41,685 nucleotides of DNA from Cohaesibacter gelatinilyticus (GCF_900215605.1 NZ_OBEL01000011.1:1-41685), one strand, 5' to 3'; counted from the stretch's first letter, positions 1 to 7,463 are shown. Made by a program: numbers and translations. The notes: generated from the sequence alone by a model not told the origin.

Positions 1-44
1 CTCATAACGGTCTGGTTGGGGGTTCAAGTCCCTCCGGGCCTACC
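1..44 (+). tRNA. 3' half of a CAU-anticodon tRNA gene (host), partial
   Basis: The first bases read as an anticodon loop CTCATAA (anticodon CAT), the 3' strand of the anticodon stem, a variable loop, a 5-bp T stem (GGGGG/CCCTC) around the T loop TTCAAGT, the acceptor 3' strand CGGGCCT, discriminator A and an encoded CCA. The 5' half lies outside the window. This copy adjoins int, so it is presumably the functional gene, restored by integration. The anticodon fits elongator tRNA-Met or lysidine-modified tRNA-Ile2, and I cannot separate these without the D arm. Confidence 0.85.
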
Positions 45-46
45 AT
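1..46 (+). repeat. attL core: direct repeat, copy 1
   Basis: These 46 bases are repeated exactly at 41640-41685. The window opens at the first base, so the true repeat could be longer on its left side. With int directly inside it and a tRNA 3' end as its content, this is the prophage left attachment site. Confidence 0.95.
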
Positions 47-86
47 TCTTTTCAATAACTTAGCTAGAAAAATGCGGATGGCTTGC

Positions 87-103
87 GGGTTCAATTGAAC
101 CTG
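87..103. promoter_or_regulatory. Palindromic att-arm site, left (candidate Int/Xis arm site)
   Basis: GGGTTCAATTGAACCTG contains the perfect 14-bp palindrome GGTTCAATTGAACC, about 40 bp inside the att core. The same 17-mer with one mismatch occurs at 41528-41544, about 96 bp from the other core. On the circular phage these flank attP on both arms, as expected for arm-type integrase or excisionase binding sites. The function is inferred. Confidence 0.5.
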
Positions 104-105
104 TT

Positions 106-312
106 TTAGATTGTTGGTGGTTTATCTAGTGGCTTCCAGTGTGTTGGCTCAGGGCTCCAGCAAACAGGTTGCCCACAATCACTGCTGAATAAAAGCTCAT
201 CACCTGCAACTTCAATAGAGCAGCTGTAATATGCGCTTGGTGGCTCGAAAGCCAAGAACCAGCTCTTATCTTTCGGCGCGGTTGCGATTGGGCGCCATGT
301 GTTATCATTCAT
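106..312 (-). CDS. DUF551-like small phage protein
   Basis: 68 aa. The N-terminal WRPIATAPKD and a C-terminal THWKPL are the hallmarks of DUF551 phage proteins, whose biochemical role is unknown. It is the last gene of the leftward operon and lies between int and attL; its start overlaps the int stop by 4 bases. AAAGG lies 7 bases before the ATG. A paralogue sits at 3662-3928. Genes between int and att are often expressed from the prophage, so this position is worth noting. Confidence 0.7.
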   Translation of the reverse strand: MNDNTWRPIATAPKDKSWFLAFEPPSAYYSCSIEVAGDELLFSSDCGQPVCWSPEPTHWKPLDKPPTI

Positions 313-1322
313 CCTGTTACCTTTCTTACGCTTGTGAAATCCAGTATGTCCGCTTCTTGCCTTAGATGGTCTGGCGCATAACGGGCATAGACTTTTTCGG
401 TTACTGATGTGTTGGAGTGACCCAGATATTGGCTTATCTTGGTCATTTCGATTCCTGCCCCTGCCAAATGAACGGCGGCGGTATGGCGCAATGTGTGAGG
501 CGTTACCCCTTCCAGCTCAGCCAGTTTGCAGGCTTTCTTAAAGCCCGTCTTTATGCATTTGATCGGCTGTCCATTCCACTCGATCACATAGTCGGATAGT
601 GCGCCGGTCTTTGCATGTTGCAGGGCCGCTCTTGCTCCGGCATTCATGGGCACCGTTGCGCGCCCTTTCCTTGGGCCTTCTGCGTCCACCTTCAGATTGA
701 TGTGGCCTTGCTCGAAGTCAACGCGATCCCAAGTCAGCTCCAACAAAGCGGTGATTCTGCTTGCCGTTGACAGCAAGAGAATGATTGCCAGCTTGATATG
801 GTGCGTCTGGGCTGCATCGATAAGCTTCTGACATTCGGCTTGTGTCAAGAAGCGGTCTTTTGGCGCTGGCTTTGGTGGCCGCTCGATGGGTGGTGCATGT
901 CTAATGATATCATGCTTCTTTGCCCAATTCAGAACTGTGCGCAAATGGCCTAGCTCTGTCCAAATCGTCCCGTCTTTTATTCCCGCCTCTCTTCTTTGCT
1001 TGATATGCTTGCGGCAATCGTCTGTTGACACCTTGTCAGCCTTGATATGACCAAAGCTTGTTTCCATCACCTTCCATTCGGACTTCATGGCATCGACAAC
1101 GCGCCTACCGGTCTTTTCCTTGCTATAAGCTTCCCATAGCTCTGCTACGGTCGGATCTGCCTTGAGGCTGGATTCTCGCTTGAATTGTTCCAGCCTTGCT
1201 AGTGCCTCTTTCCTGCTTTCTTTTTCATGCGTGCCAAACAGCCGATATCGGCGGCGGGTTCCGCCTTCTCGCCATTGGACGACATATCGTCCTCTGAGTG
1301 TTCCAAGTTTGTATTCTGGCAT
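309..1322 (-). CDS. int: Tyrosine recombinase integrase
   Basis: 337 aa site-specific recombinase for integration into, and with Xis excision from, the tRNA gene. It has an N-terminal arm-binding region, a SAM-like core-binding domain (about 55-140) and a C-terminal catalytic domain. Visible catalytic residues are R189 (TASRITALLEL), H276 and R279 (TPHTLRH), H302 (YLGHSN) and Y312 (TEKVYARY), with K219 a likely beta-hairpin lysine. I start at the ATG at 1322 because AGGAGGT precedes it by 4 bases; the open frame runs 27 codons further upstream without a comparable signal. It overlaps xis by 124 bases and lies adjacent to attL, as usual for a tRNA-integrating prophage. Confidence 0.97.
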   Translation of the reverse strand: MPEYKLGTLRGRYVVQWREGGTRRRYRLFGTHEKESRKEALARLEQFKRESSLKADPTVAELWEAYSKEKTGRRVVDAMKSEWKVMETSFGHIKADKVSTDDCRKHIKQRREAGIKDGTIWTELGHLRTVLNWAKKHDIIRHAPPIERPPKPAPKDRFLTQAECQKLIDAAQTHHIKLAIILLLSTASRITALLELTWDRVDFEQGHINLKVDAEGPRKGRATVPMNAGARAALQHAKTGALSDYVIEWNGQPIKCIKTGFKKACKLAELEGVTPHTLRHTAAVHLAGAGIEMTKISQYLGHSNTSVTEKVYARYAPDHLRQEADILDFTSVRKVTG

Positions 1323-1480
1323 TCGTACCTCCTGACAGCCTCTTGAGAAATACGGACAAGCTTTCCGCCTACACGGAAATGAGGCAACTCGTTTTTTCCG
1401 CAAAGGTTGCGAATATGGCTTTCAGAGCAGCCCCAACGGGCGGCAAGTGTTTTGGTGGTAAAGGGTTTCCCAGTTATCAA
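1199..1480 (-). CDS. xis: Excisionase / AlpA-type HTH protein
   Basis: 93 aa with an N-terminal MerR/HTH_17-type winged helix: TTKTLAARWGCSESHIRNLC, then LPHFRVGGKLVRISQEAVRRYE. Such proteins direct integrase towards excision. No ATG fits; TTG at 1480 is preceded at 6 bases by AGGAGG and starts exactly at the HTH, so I choose it. The C-terminal 40 residues are hydrophilic and overlap the start of int in another frame, an arrangement that links Xis and Int translation. Confidence 0.82.
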   Translation of the reverse strand: MITGKPFTTKTLAARWGCSESHIRNLCGKNELPHFRVGGKLVRISQEAVRRYECQNTNLEHSEDDMSSNGEKAEPAADIGCLARMKKKAGKRH

Positions 1481-1674
1481 GAGGGGCCTCCTGTACTTGC
1501 TTCGACAAGCAGAGCAATGCCTGCAAGTGATGGGATGAGGCCAACCAAGGAGGACGCTAGCGCCATTCTCACACCGAGACGATCCCCCATCTTGTATGAT
1601 TTCCATGCTTCCAGCCACAGATAAATAGTGCCCCAATAGAAAGGCACAAACAGTATTATTAATCCGACTGCCAT
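1477..1674 (-). CDS. Small two-helix membrane protein
   Basis: 65 aa. Two hydrophobic segments (about 2-20 and 36-58) are separated by a charged turn, so it is likely a hairpin inner-membrane protein. The start at 1674 follows AGGAGG by 7 bases. The gene overlaps the TTG start of xis by 4 bases. I do not recognise the family. Confidence 0.65.
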   Translation of the reverse strand: MAVGLIILFVPFYWGTIYLWLEAWKSYKMGDRLGVRMALASSLVGLIPSLAGIALLVEASTGGPS

Positions 1675-2057
1675 CGTCTTGCCTCCTGAATAATAACGTG
1701 CCGTGCTTCCAGATCGTTGCGGTGCTGGTAGAGTGCTTGTGCTATTGCGACTATATCCCGCCACTCGAAACCGTGTGCTTTCCAGAACTCAATCTCATTC
1801 ATGGAATGCTGTTCCCGGTGCTTTGCTGGTGACAAAGGGACCACATAGGCATCGTCCGGCTTTTCCTGCATGCCGGTGTCCCGCTTGCCCAATCCAAGGC
1901 AACCAGATCGCAAATGAGCGGCTTCTACAGGCCATACACCAGTAAGGATGCAGGGTAGCTCACGAATGGCAACGAGATTATCCTTGTTGCACTTTCTTGG
2001 CCTTTTACGCTGGCCTTTCATGATCGGGCTGGGGAGAGGTGCTATTCTGCTACTCAT
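1659..2057 (-). CDS. Putative Ref/DUF968-like HNH-type nuclease
   Basis: 132 aa. The core reads CILTG...AAHLRSG...DDAYVVPLSPAKHREQHS, which resembles the C-x2-(C)...H...D..PL...H...H pattern of Ref/DUF968 phage recombination nucleases; the second zinc cysteine is replaced. A basic N-terminus (KGQRKRPRKCNK) fits DNA binding. Its neighbourhood of ERF, Dam and HNH genes supports a recombination role. AGAGGA precedes the ATG at 2057 by 8 bases. The catalytic assignment is an inference from the pattern only. Confidence 0.6.
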   Translation of the reverse strand: MSSRIAPLPSPIMKGQRKRPRKCNKDNLVAIRELPCILTGVWPVEAAHLRSGCLGLGKRDTGMQEKPDDAYVVPLSPAKHREQHSMNEIEFWKAHGFEWRDIVAIAQALYQHRNDLEARHVIIQEARRWQSD

Positions 2058-2223
2058 TGCGCAATTCCTCTTGTAATAGCCTTGTGGTAAGCGCTTGCAG
2101 CTCTTTTCTACGGTCTGGATATCCAAACTTAGGTTGAAGCAAGATTCGGGCGCGCTTGATTTTCAGGGCCTCTATCTCGCTTGGGTAGGGATAGGGGTGG
2201 CCGGTTGGGATTGCTGGCTGCAT
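2050..2223 (-). CDS. Small hypothetical protein, 57 aa
   Basis: The protein begins MQPAIPTGHPYPYPS and ends LLQEELRNE: a proline-rich N-terminus and a charged helical remainder. GGGAGG lies 7 bases before the ATG. The start shares a base with the upstream stop (GTGATG) and the stop overlaps the downstream ATG by 8 bases, so it fits the translational-coupling chain of this operon. No family recognised. Confidence 0.6.
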   Translation of the reverse strand: MQPAIPTGHPYPYPSEIEALKIKRARILLQPKFGYPDRRKELQALTTRLLQEELRNE

Positions 2224-2759
2224 CACTGGCCCTCCCTGTCAAAGTGCTTTGCCAATTCAGCACGATAGTGCTTGTCTGCTGCTATCACTGCCTCATCAAA
2301 ATCCGCTTCGTTTACCGATATGAAGTGAGTAGCGTATTCAGTCACAAACTCCCAACGCAGTAAATCTGAGGTTTTGCGTAAGACAATCGGCAAGCCTTTT
2401 GCTTTGTAGGTAGGTCTGCCCCATCTAACGCTTTCATCAATCCACTCAAGAGGCTTTGCAAGACTGGCAATGGCCATTGGCGAAATATCATCCTTATGGC
2501 CAGATCCACCACATGCAGGGCATGCAATCTCTGAATCTCTGATAAAGCTATCTTCCGGGGCTTCATGCTCTACGAATGCATTTGACAGATCTGGAAGAGG
2601 TTTATCTGATACAGTTCTTTTTGGAATGATCAGGTGATCTTCCTCTATGGCTTTCAGAACAAACTCTATCGCATCAGTGCAAGTCTCCATTTCCGGATCT
2701 TGGGCAAACTCAGCCATGCCTTTCGCAATGCGCTCTATCAGGGCTTCTCTATCTCTCAT
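2223..2759 (-). CDS. Hypothetical early protein with a CPACGGSGH motif
   Basis: 178 aa. An amphipathic N-terminal half is followed by CPACGGSGH (about residue 80), a half zinc-knuckle without an obvious second CxxC, then a mixed alpha/beta C-terminus. AGGAG precedes the chosen ATG at 2759 by 7 bases; longer in-frame starts lack a ribosome site. Part of the overlapping leftward operon. Function unknown. Confidence 0.65.
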   Translation of the reverse strand: MRDREALIERIAKGMAEFAQDPEMETCTDAIEFVLKAIEEDHLIIPKRTVSDKPLPDLSNAFVEHEAPEDSFIRDSEIACPACGGSGHKDDISPMAIASLAKPLEWIDESVRWGRPTYKAKGLPIVLRKTSDLLRWEFVTEYATHFISVNEADFDEAVIAADKHYRAELAKHFDREGQ

Positions 2760-2970
2760 CTCCCAGCTCCTTCGCATTGAAGTGCAGGTCAACCAAGCGC
2801 CCAGCCATAACATTCACTGGCACTTGATACTTTTTGGCGAGCTTGGCTACGGCAACCTCATCGCAAACGTCGATACCATCCTGCCCGATATCCTCTCTCA
2901 GAAAGGCCTCAGGCATTAGTAGTTCCATTGCGAAGGCGTTAGCCTCTTTTTCAATTACAGCTCCTCTCAT
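2749..2970 (-). CDS. Truncated ImmA/IrrE-like protein lacking the HExxH motif
   Basis: 73 aa. IEKEANAFAMELLMPEAFLRED matches the segment of ImmA/IrrE metallopeptidases that follows the zinc motif, including the third-ligand glutamate region and the E-x-x-AN-x-FA-x-ELLMP signature. The HExxH helix that should precede it is missing. The gene has its own GGAGGG site and its start overlaps the previous stop (ATGA), so it looks like a genuine short gene rather than an annotation error. It cannot be an active protease as encoded; it may be a relic or a decoy for an ImmA partner. Confidence 0.7.
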   Translation of the reverse strand: MRGAVIEKEANAFAMELLMPEAFLREDIGQDGIDVCDEVAVAKLAKKYQVPVNVMAGRLVDLHFNAKELGDER

Positions 2971-3164
2971 TGCTCGCAGCCCTCCTGACAGGCTTGGAAG
3001 AAGGGAAGAGCAACACTTTCCCGATTGTGTGGAAAATCATGAAGGTCTTGCCCGTCGACCAAGACAAAATACTCAAGCGGGTAATACTCGCTTCGATCCT
3101 CTCGTTTGCGCTCATCCACCTGAACCAGTTTTCCTGACTTGGTTGTTGCCTCTGCTATGATCAT
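2967..3164 (-). CDS. Hypothetical early protein, 65 aa
   Basis: Charged small protein starting MIIAEATTKSG, with a DERKREDRSEYYPLEY stretch. A strong AAAGGAGG lies 6 bases before the ATG at 3164. It overlaps both neighbours by 4 bases (ATGA). No family recognised. Confidence 0.6.
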   Translation of the reverse strand: MIIAEATTKSGKLVQVDERKREDRSEYYPLEYFVLVDGQDLHDFPHNRESVALPFFQACQEGCEQ

Positions 3165-3661
3165 GACTGGCCTCCTTTCTTCGAAGGTTCGAGCAACACG
3201 CCCAAGCAAGCAGCAGAATGCAGCGCATCTGTTGCTTCTTGCCCTAGAGCCATAAGCACGGTTCCAGATCCGGGTTGCTCACCCAATGAGCCATCCGGCC
3301 TCTCAAACTTCACCTTTGGGCTGACAAACAGGATTGCTTCCGATTTTGGGGCAAATTCTTGCCACCATGGGGCGCTTGTTCTATCCGGCATGAGAGCTAT
3401 TCCATCGCCATGCTCAAAAAACTTAGTGAGCCATTTTCGCTTAGTAGACTGGTGGCCGAAAGGCGGGTTCATCCAGACAGTTCCGTACCACCGCTGGGCC
3501 AAGCCATTGTCTTGCTTGGTGTAGAAGTCTACCGCTGGTACATAGCGCGGCCCTTCAGCAGGGCTAGCAACATCCAAATCAAACTGAATGTTCAAAGCAT
3601 CAAAGATGTACTTAGGCGTGTACCAGTCGTCACTTTTCCCGCATGTCTCATATGCACCCAT
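3161..3661 (-). CDS. Phage N-6-adenine DNA methyltransferase (Dam family)
   Basis: 166 aa, the usual length for the phage Dam family (PF05869). The N-terminus DDWYTPKYIFDALN...FDLDVAS is the AdoMet-binding start of these enzymes, and VWMNPPFG is the catalytic [DN]PPF/Y motif IV for adenine amino methylation. Phages use such enzymes to evade restriction or mark replicated DNA. It overlaps the next gene by 4 bases within the early operon. The recognition sequence cannot be read from the protein. Confidence 0.88.
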   Translation of the reverse strand: MGAYETCGKSDDWYTPKYIFDALNIQFDLDVASPAEGPRYVPAVDFYTKQDNGLAQRWYGTVWMNPPFGHQSTKRKWLTKFFEHGDGIALMPDRTSAPWWQEFAPKSEAILFVSPKVKFERPDGSLGEQPGSGTVLMALGQEATDALHSAACLGVLLEPSKKGGQS

Positions 3662-3928
3662 CTACACGCCCTCCCCATCTGGAAAAGCATGAGGGGCTGG
3701 CGGTATAGGTAGCCAGTGAGTGACGATTTCAGGGCTTTCGCTCGGTCCCCAAACAGGCATCGCGGAAAAGGTATCAATCCATGTCTCTATGTCCACGGCC
3801 ATTCCATCGGTCATGCCCCACTGAACATTGGGCATACGAGACGTACCCCAAAGCAGAACATCAATAACCGTTCCATCCTTGGGGGCTGTTTCAATCGGTC
3901 TCCACTCGATGTTGCTATTCTCAGCCAT
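3662..3928 (-). CDS. DUF551 family protein
   Basis: 88 aa. WRPIETAPKDGTVIDVLLWG at the N-terminus and IVTHWLPIPPAP at the C-terminus are classic DUF551. Function unknown. GGAG lies 7 bases before ATG 3928; the start overlaps the HNH gene stop. It is a paralogue of the 106-312 protein. Confidence 0.8.
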   Translation of the reverse strand: MAENSNIEWRPIETAPKDGTVIDVLLWGTSRMPNVQWGMTDGMAVDIETWIDTFSAMPVWGPSESPEIVTHWLPIPPAPHAFPDGEGV

Positions 3929-4316
3929 GAGAGGACTCCATAGTTTCAAAGTAGAAAGTCACTTTCACTCCGTTGACCGTGATCAGGCCAAAGCGCTCTG
4001 CATTGCGGAAGTTGACGCTTGCCTTCCTTGCCAGCTCGACTTGCCTTTGCAGTAGCTCCCTGAACTCCTCAACGCTGTGAGTGGACTTGTAGAGATTGCA
4101 CTTTGAGCAGGCAGGAACCTTGTTGTCCTCACGCTCTCGCTCAGGCTTCCATGCTTGGTCTGGGCAGTCAGGATTTTTCCTAGCCAGCTCAGTAACTCGA
4201 ATGACCGGCTCAACATGATCTGCATGCCAGCCCTTCTCAGGGAGATCATTGCCGCAATACCAGCACTTGCCGCCCGTCTTATCCCAAATCCTCTTACGCT
4301 TAGGAGTCATGCTCAT
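3921..4316 (-). CDS. HNH endonuclease
   Basis: 131 aa. A CWYCGNDL zinc knuckle, the HADHVEP catalytic histidine motif, and N-x-VPACSKCNLYKS with the second zinc cysteine pair give a complete HNH fold in residues about 15-85. The C-terminus is alpha-helical. It sits in the early operon, unlike the packaging-linked HNH gene at 17599, so a recombination or host-DNA role is more likely; it is not closely similar to that protein. Confidence 0.88.
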   Translation of the reverse strand: MSMTPKRKRIWDKTGGKCWYCGNDLPEKGWHADHVEPVIRVTELARKNPDCPDQAWKPEREREDNKVPACSKCNLYKSTHSVEEFRELLQRQVELARKASVNFRNAERFGLITVNGVKVTFYFETMESSHG

Positions 4317-4596
4317 CTCCCATCAGGTCAACAGTGGAGACAGGAGGAAGGCCAAGCGTCTCGTCGCCTTCGAGGTAAAGCCGGATAATGACTGCAACTG
4401 TCTGGACCAGCTCACCGCGAACAGCTTCAAGGCTTCCCTTGCCTTCAATGCATTTGTTTGCTGCCTGGATAGCTTCTCCGCATTCTTCAGCCAGTTTCGG
4501 GATAGGAGGGATTTTGCACGGCTGCGGGTATTCCAGAACCGCGCATGTTGCCTCCATTATGGCATCATCAAAGAATTTCGATAACTTGGATTCCAT
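4300..4596 (-). CDS. MazG-like all-alpha NTP pyrophosphohydrolase homologue
   Basis: 98 aa. LAEECGEAIQAAN carries the ExxxE metal-binding helix of MazG-like enzymes, and EAVRGELVQTVAVIIRLYLEGDE resembles the second helix. The second motif is E-x-x-Q instead of the usual E-x-x-D, so activity is uncertain. The family hydrolyses non-canonical or alarmone nucleotides. GGGAGG lies before the ATG at 4596. Confidence 0.6.
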   Translation of the reverse strand: MESKLSKFFDDAIMEATCAVLEYPQPCKIPPIPKLAEECGEAIQAANKCIEGKGSLEAVRGELVQTVAVIIRLYLEGDETLGLPPVSTVDLMGDEHDS

Positions 4597-4597
4597 C

Positions 4598-5023
4598 TTA
4601 CTGCCCTCCCTTGGAGAGAGCGCCGTCTGCTTCGTCAAGGATCTGAGAAATCGATAGCGTCCCGTATTCAGCCCAATCATCTGAAAACTTGATTTTGTGT
4701 TCTTTATCGTAGTCTGTTGCCAGTAGATTGAGCGCTGCGGAATTCTTCTCCAAAACCTCACGCAAGCGCTTATTCTCTGCTTCCAGATTGGCTATGCGAG
4801 TATCTTTGTTGTTTTCTAATGGGCGATTGTTCCAAAGGTCGCGAACTTCTTGAAATAGAAGGCCGCAATCATTCCCATGGCTAGCGTACTTTTCACCAGA
4901 CTTTGCGCCGCATGACCCGCATTTGATTGAGTAAAATATGCCCGTGTCATCTGGGCAGTGATCTCGGCTAATATGCCCTTTGCCGCCACAGAACGGGCAG
5001 GCCTTGATTTCAATCTCACTCAT
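4598..5023 (-). CDS. Lar-like restriction alleviation protein, leftward copy
   Basis: 141 aa. The N-terminus has two CxxC pairs (CPFCGG and CGSCGA) followed by VRDLWNNRP, the Lar/PF14354 signature; Rac-prophage Lar relieves type I restriction. Residues about 75-100 (RIANLEAENKRLREVLEKN) form a coiled coil not present in short Lar proteins. AAGGAG precedes the ATG at 5023. A diverged paralogue with the same layout is on the rightward operon at 15795-16319. Confidence 0.75.
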   Translation of the reverse strand: MSEIEIKACPFCGGKGHISRDHCPDDTGIFYSIKCGSCGAKSGEKYASHGNDCGLLFQEVRDLWNNRPLENNKDTRIANLEAENKRLREVLEKNSAALNLLATDYDKEHKIKFSDDWAEYGTLSISQILDEADGALSKGGQ

Positions 5024-5508
5024 CACGTCAGCTCCTTATATTCAGTATCAATCAAATTACGTATCCAGCCTTCGACCTGTTGGGCGGACTGGTAGAATTG
5101 TTTTGACCCCATTTCCGATATTCTTTGTGTCATCGGGGCGTAGATTTTCACGACATTTTCACTTGCAATCACGATGGAATATTCATGTATGCTTCTGATC
5201 AGAGCAGCGGTGCGTTGTGCCTCTGCCTTGGTCTTGCAGACATGCACTTGTTCGGTGCAAAACCCTGTTTCTACCAAGCCTCGTTTGCGCAAATGCTCGC
5301 TTGTTGGGTAGTCGTGCATCATGCGTTCTGGCAGATTGTGCCAAAGCTCATTGACCACCGCGAAAAATCGGCTATGGGCTGCTTGTGATCTGGCATCTAT
5401 TACATCCACTGCATAGACCCGGTTTGCCTCAAAGCTTTCCTGGCATTTTGCCTCTGTATGGCTTGTTGGCTCCAACGCTTCTCCATTCCATCGCATTGCT
5501 ATTGTCAT
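5023..5508 (-). CDS. Conserved phage hypothetical next to ERF
   Basis: 161 aa. An N-terminal strand (MRWNGEALEPTS), a central SQAAHSRFFAVVNELWHNLPE region and a helical C-terminus. I associate this layout with hypothetical proteins beside recombination genes in alphaproteobacterial phages, but cannot name a function. Its stop shares bases with the following Lar-like ATG and it directly follows the ERF gene, so a recombination accessory role is possible. Confidence 0.6.
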   Translation of the reverse strand: MTIAMRWNGEALEPTSHTEAKCQESFEANRVYAVDVIDARSQAAHSRFFAVVNELWHNLPERMMHDYPTSEHLRKRGLVETGFCTEQVHVCKTKAEAQRTAALIRSIHEYSIVIASENVVKIYAPMTQRISEMGSKQFYQSAQQVEGWIRNLIDTEYKELT

Positions 5509-5510
5509 GG

Positions 5511-6161
5511 CTATCTCTGCGGGTTATCCGGGTTCTCGAAAAGCTCTTCGCCATTCTCGCCATAGTCTGCCTTGTCCAGCTCATCACGGCGGGTTTCCAT
5601 TCGGTCCTTGATGGCAAGAATCCACTTCACGGGAAGGATAGAGAGAGGGCCGCGCAACTCATCATCAATCCTGTCCAGTTTCTTATGGTCAGCTTCGTCA
5701 ATCTCGGCTTGAAGGAACTTTACGTTCAATACCTGGTTTGCGCGGCTGGATGAGAGACGGGCAACACTGGCGCCTTGATAATCGCTGTCATCAACAGAGC
5801 TGATCCCAAGGGCAATAGAGGCCGCATAGCGCCGGGCATAAGTGGTTGCTGCGCCTTTTATTTGAGGCTTTTCTTTGACATCGCAAACAGGATAATCAGA
5901 TGACTCGCTAGCCCCTGATAGATGGGCAACAGTCGTCACGACAATCAACATGCCATCACTTATTTTGGTTTTTTGGAACAGTACCAAACCCAGCTCAGGC
6001 ATTGCATCCCGCGCCACATTCAAAACATCCACCAAGTCAGCATATTTGAATGAATATTGACCAGCGTTTGCAGTTTTTGTTTTCTCCGGGTCTTTGACGA
6101 CCTTTTGTAGTTTTGCCAATGCAGCATAAAGTTGGCTTGTCGCGTCTGCCTGTTCAGTCAT
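5511..6161 (-). CDS. ERF family single-strand annealing protein
   Basis: 216 aa. QYSFKYADLVDVLNVARDAMPELGLVLFQ is the ERF N-terminal signature and KGAATTYARRYAASIALGI...DDSDYQ its conserved C-terminal block (PF04404). ERF proteins anneal complementary strands to circularise or recombine phage DNA, like P22 Erf. The ATG at 6161 is preceded by GGGGAA. It likely works with the rightward SSB (13368). No phage exonuclease partner is evident nearby. Confidence 0.9.
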   Translation of the reverse strand: MTEQADATSQLYAALAKLQKVVKDPEKTKTANAGQYSFKYADLVDVLNVARDAMPELGLVLFQKTKISDGMLIVVTTVAHLSGASESSDYPVCDVKEKPQIKGAATTYARRYAASIALGISSVDDSDYQGASVARLSSSRANQVLNVKFLQAEIDEADHKKLDRIDDELRGPLSILPVKWILAIKDRMETRRDELDKADYGENGEELFENPDNPQR

Positions 6162-6162
6162 A

Positions 6163-7023
6163 TCAATTCCCCTCAATAGCTTCTAACTCAGCTCTCAGCT
6201 TTGCCTTGTGTTCTTCGGCTAGAGTGGCATCGTTAACCATTTTCATTTTTTGGATATCGTCTGGGATGCAAAGGGCAGGGTGCGCTTTGACCCATTGCAG
6301 CAACGTACCGAAATTAAGATCAGTGCCTGTTGTCCAGCTTGCGGTTTCAAAATCTGGGGCTTTCCGGAATTGCTCACATGCAGAGTCAAATTCTTCCTTA
6401 ATCACCGCGTTGCGCTCGTCTTCGGTATCAAAAAACCGGAAAGGACTTCCGTAAGTGTCCCGTGCGTATTCTTCTTTGATCCACTTTTGACCGCTTTCGA
6501 AATTTCCGGAGTGGATTGAAAGAAATCTCATGTCTCGCATATCGGGGATCTGCGGTATTTCCCTTCCCCTGTGATAAGGATTTTGTCTCACCGAGAGCGG
6601 GTATAAAATCTCCCCATCAAGAAGCTTGCCAAGATCAATCATTACGCGATGACTTTTCATCCATTTTTCAAGATCGCGTTTAGCGGCGGCAAGTTCTTGC
6701 TCGGCTTTAGATTGTTCGCGTTTCAAATCTGCGACTACCTGCCTCGCGTCTTTTCGCAGCTCTTCTAGCTCTGCTTTTTTTGCTTCAAGTTCAGCATCGA
6801 CAACAGCAACAGGTGGAGAATTAAAAAGGTCATCGGCAGGCATGGTGACAAGGTAGCTAGCAGGCTCGGTAAACTCGTCCTCATAGACCTCACCTTCATA
6901 ACCGCGTGTCTGGCCCAAGATCTTAACCATTGGGCGAACGTAAGCTGTCTGATCAACGATGTGGTCTACGACAAATTCAGTTCCGGTTTTGTCGAAATAT
7001 GCTTGGTTGCTTTGCTTTGCCAT
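6163..7023 (-). CDS. Hypothetical early protein with central coiled coil
   Basis: 286 aa. Residues about 75-125 (ELEAKKAELEELRKDARQVVADLKRE and following) form a long charged coiled coil between an N-terminal globular part and a C-terminal region rich in aromatics. It is immediately upstream of the ERF gene (1-base gap) in the early operon. I do not recognise the family; a DNA-metabolism role is a guess from position. Confidence 0.65.
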   Translation of the reverse strand: MAKQSNQAYFDKTGTEFVVDHIVDQTAYVRPMVKILGQTRGYEGEVYEDEFTEPASYLVTMPADDLFNSPPVAVVDAELEAKKAELEELRKDARQVVADLKREQSKAEQELAAAKRDLEKWMKSHRVMIDLGKLLDGEILYPLSVRQNPYHRGREIPQIPDMRDMRFLSIHSGNFESGQKWIKEEYARDTYGSPFRFFDTEDERNAVIKEEFDSACEQFRKAPDFETASWTTGTDLNFGTLLQWVKAHPALCIPDDIQKMKMVNDATLAEEHKAKLRAELEAIEGN

Positions 7024-7024
7024 A

Positions 7025-7117
7025 TCAATTACCTGCGGTAAAAACGGAAATCCATGTGTAGAGCATGGTCATGAAGGTGATGAGAGAGCCGAGGGCTAGA
7101 AGGTCACGAATGATCAT
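7025..7117 (-). CDS. Very short single-TM peptide, 30 aa
   Basis: MIIRDLLALGSLITFMTM is followed by LYTWISVFTAGN: one hydrophobic helix after a short charged start. The ATG overlaps the upstream stop (ATGA), giving translational coupling in the leftward operon. Short, but its exact fit between 7114 and 7023 supports it. Possibly a membrane-acting early peptide. Confidence 0.5.
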   Translation of the reverse strand: MIIRDLLALGSLITFMTMLYTWISVFTAGN

Positions 7118-7329
7118 GATGAACCTCGCTCTTTCAACATTGCGTCGGCAACTTGATATGAGATCGAGGCAATGCCCATTTCATCCGCTTGCTCGCTCTT
7201 CAACCCTAGACCCAGCACAGCCACCAAAGCTTGCCCCGCAAACCAATCGCGCAAGGTCATCCCGCTTGCATGCGTCTCTGGATTGTGGTGAGGCGGAAAT
7301 GCTGGGCCACCGTCATCTATCTTGGTCAT
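7114..7329 (-). CDS. Conserved small phage protein (GGPAFP...GMTLRDWFAGQAL type)
   Basis: 71 aa. The DGGPAFPPHHNPE N-terminus, GMTLRDWFAGQAL centre and YQVADAMLKER C-terminus are found in a widespread small phage protein family of unknown function. AAAGGGA lies before the ATG. A perfect hairpin (7343-7377) lies just upstream in the transcript. Confidence 0.75.
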   Translation of the reverse strand: MTKIDDGGPAFPPHHNPETHASGMTLRDWFAGQALVAVLGLGLKSEQADEMGIASISYQVADAMLKERGSS

Positions 7330-7342
7330 ATTGTCCCTTTCT

Positions 7343-7381
7343 GGCGGTCCTGCTGTTCTTGGCTCTACAGGACCGCCTTTT
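7343..7381. other. Perfect 10-bp inverted repeat upstream of 7329 gene
   Basis: GGCGGTCCTG (7343-7352) and CAGGACCGCC (7368-7377) pair perfectly across a 15-nt loop. Read on the plus strand it is followed by TTTTCT, like an intrinsic terminator against antisense transcription. Read on the minus strand it folds about 13 nt before the start codon at 7329 and could control its translation or protect the mRNA. Confidence 0.6.
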
Positions 7382-7463
7382 CTACGGGGAGTGAATTGGT
7401 TTCCCCGACAAGGCTGGTTGTCTCAGGAGTGCGGTTAGGGTGAATGCCTTGCCGGGGAATGGG

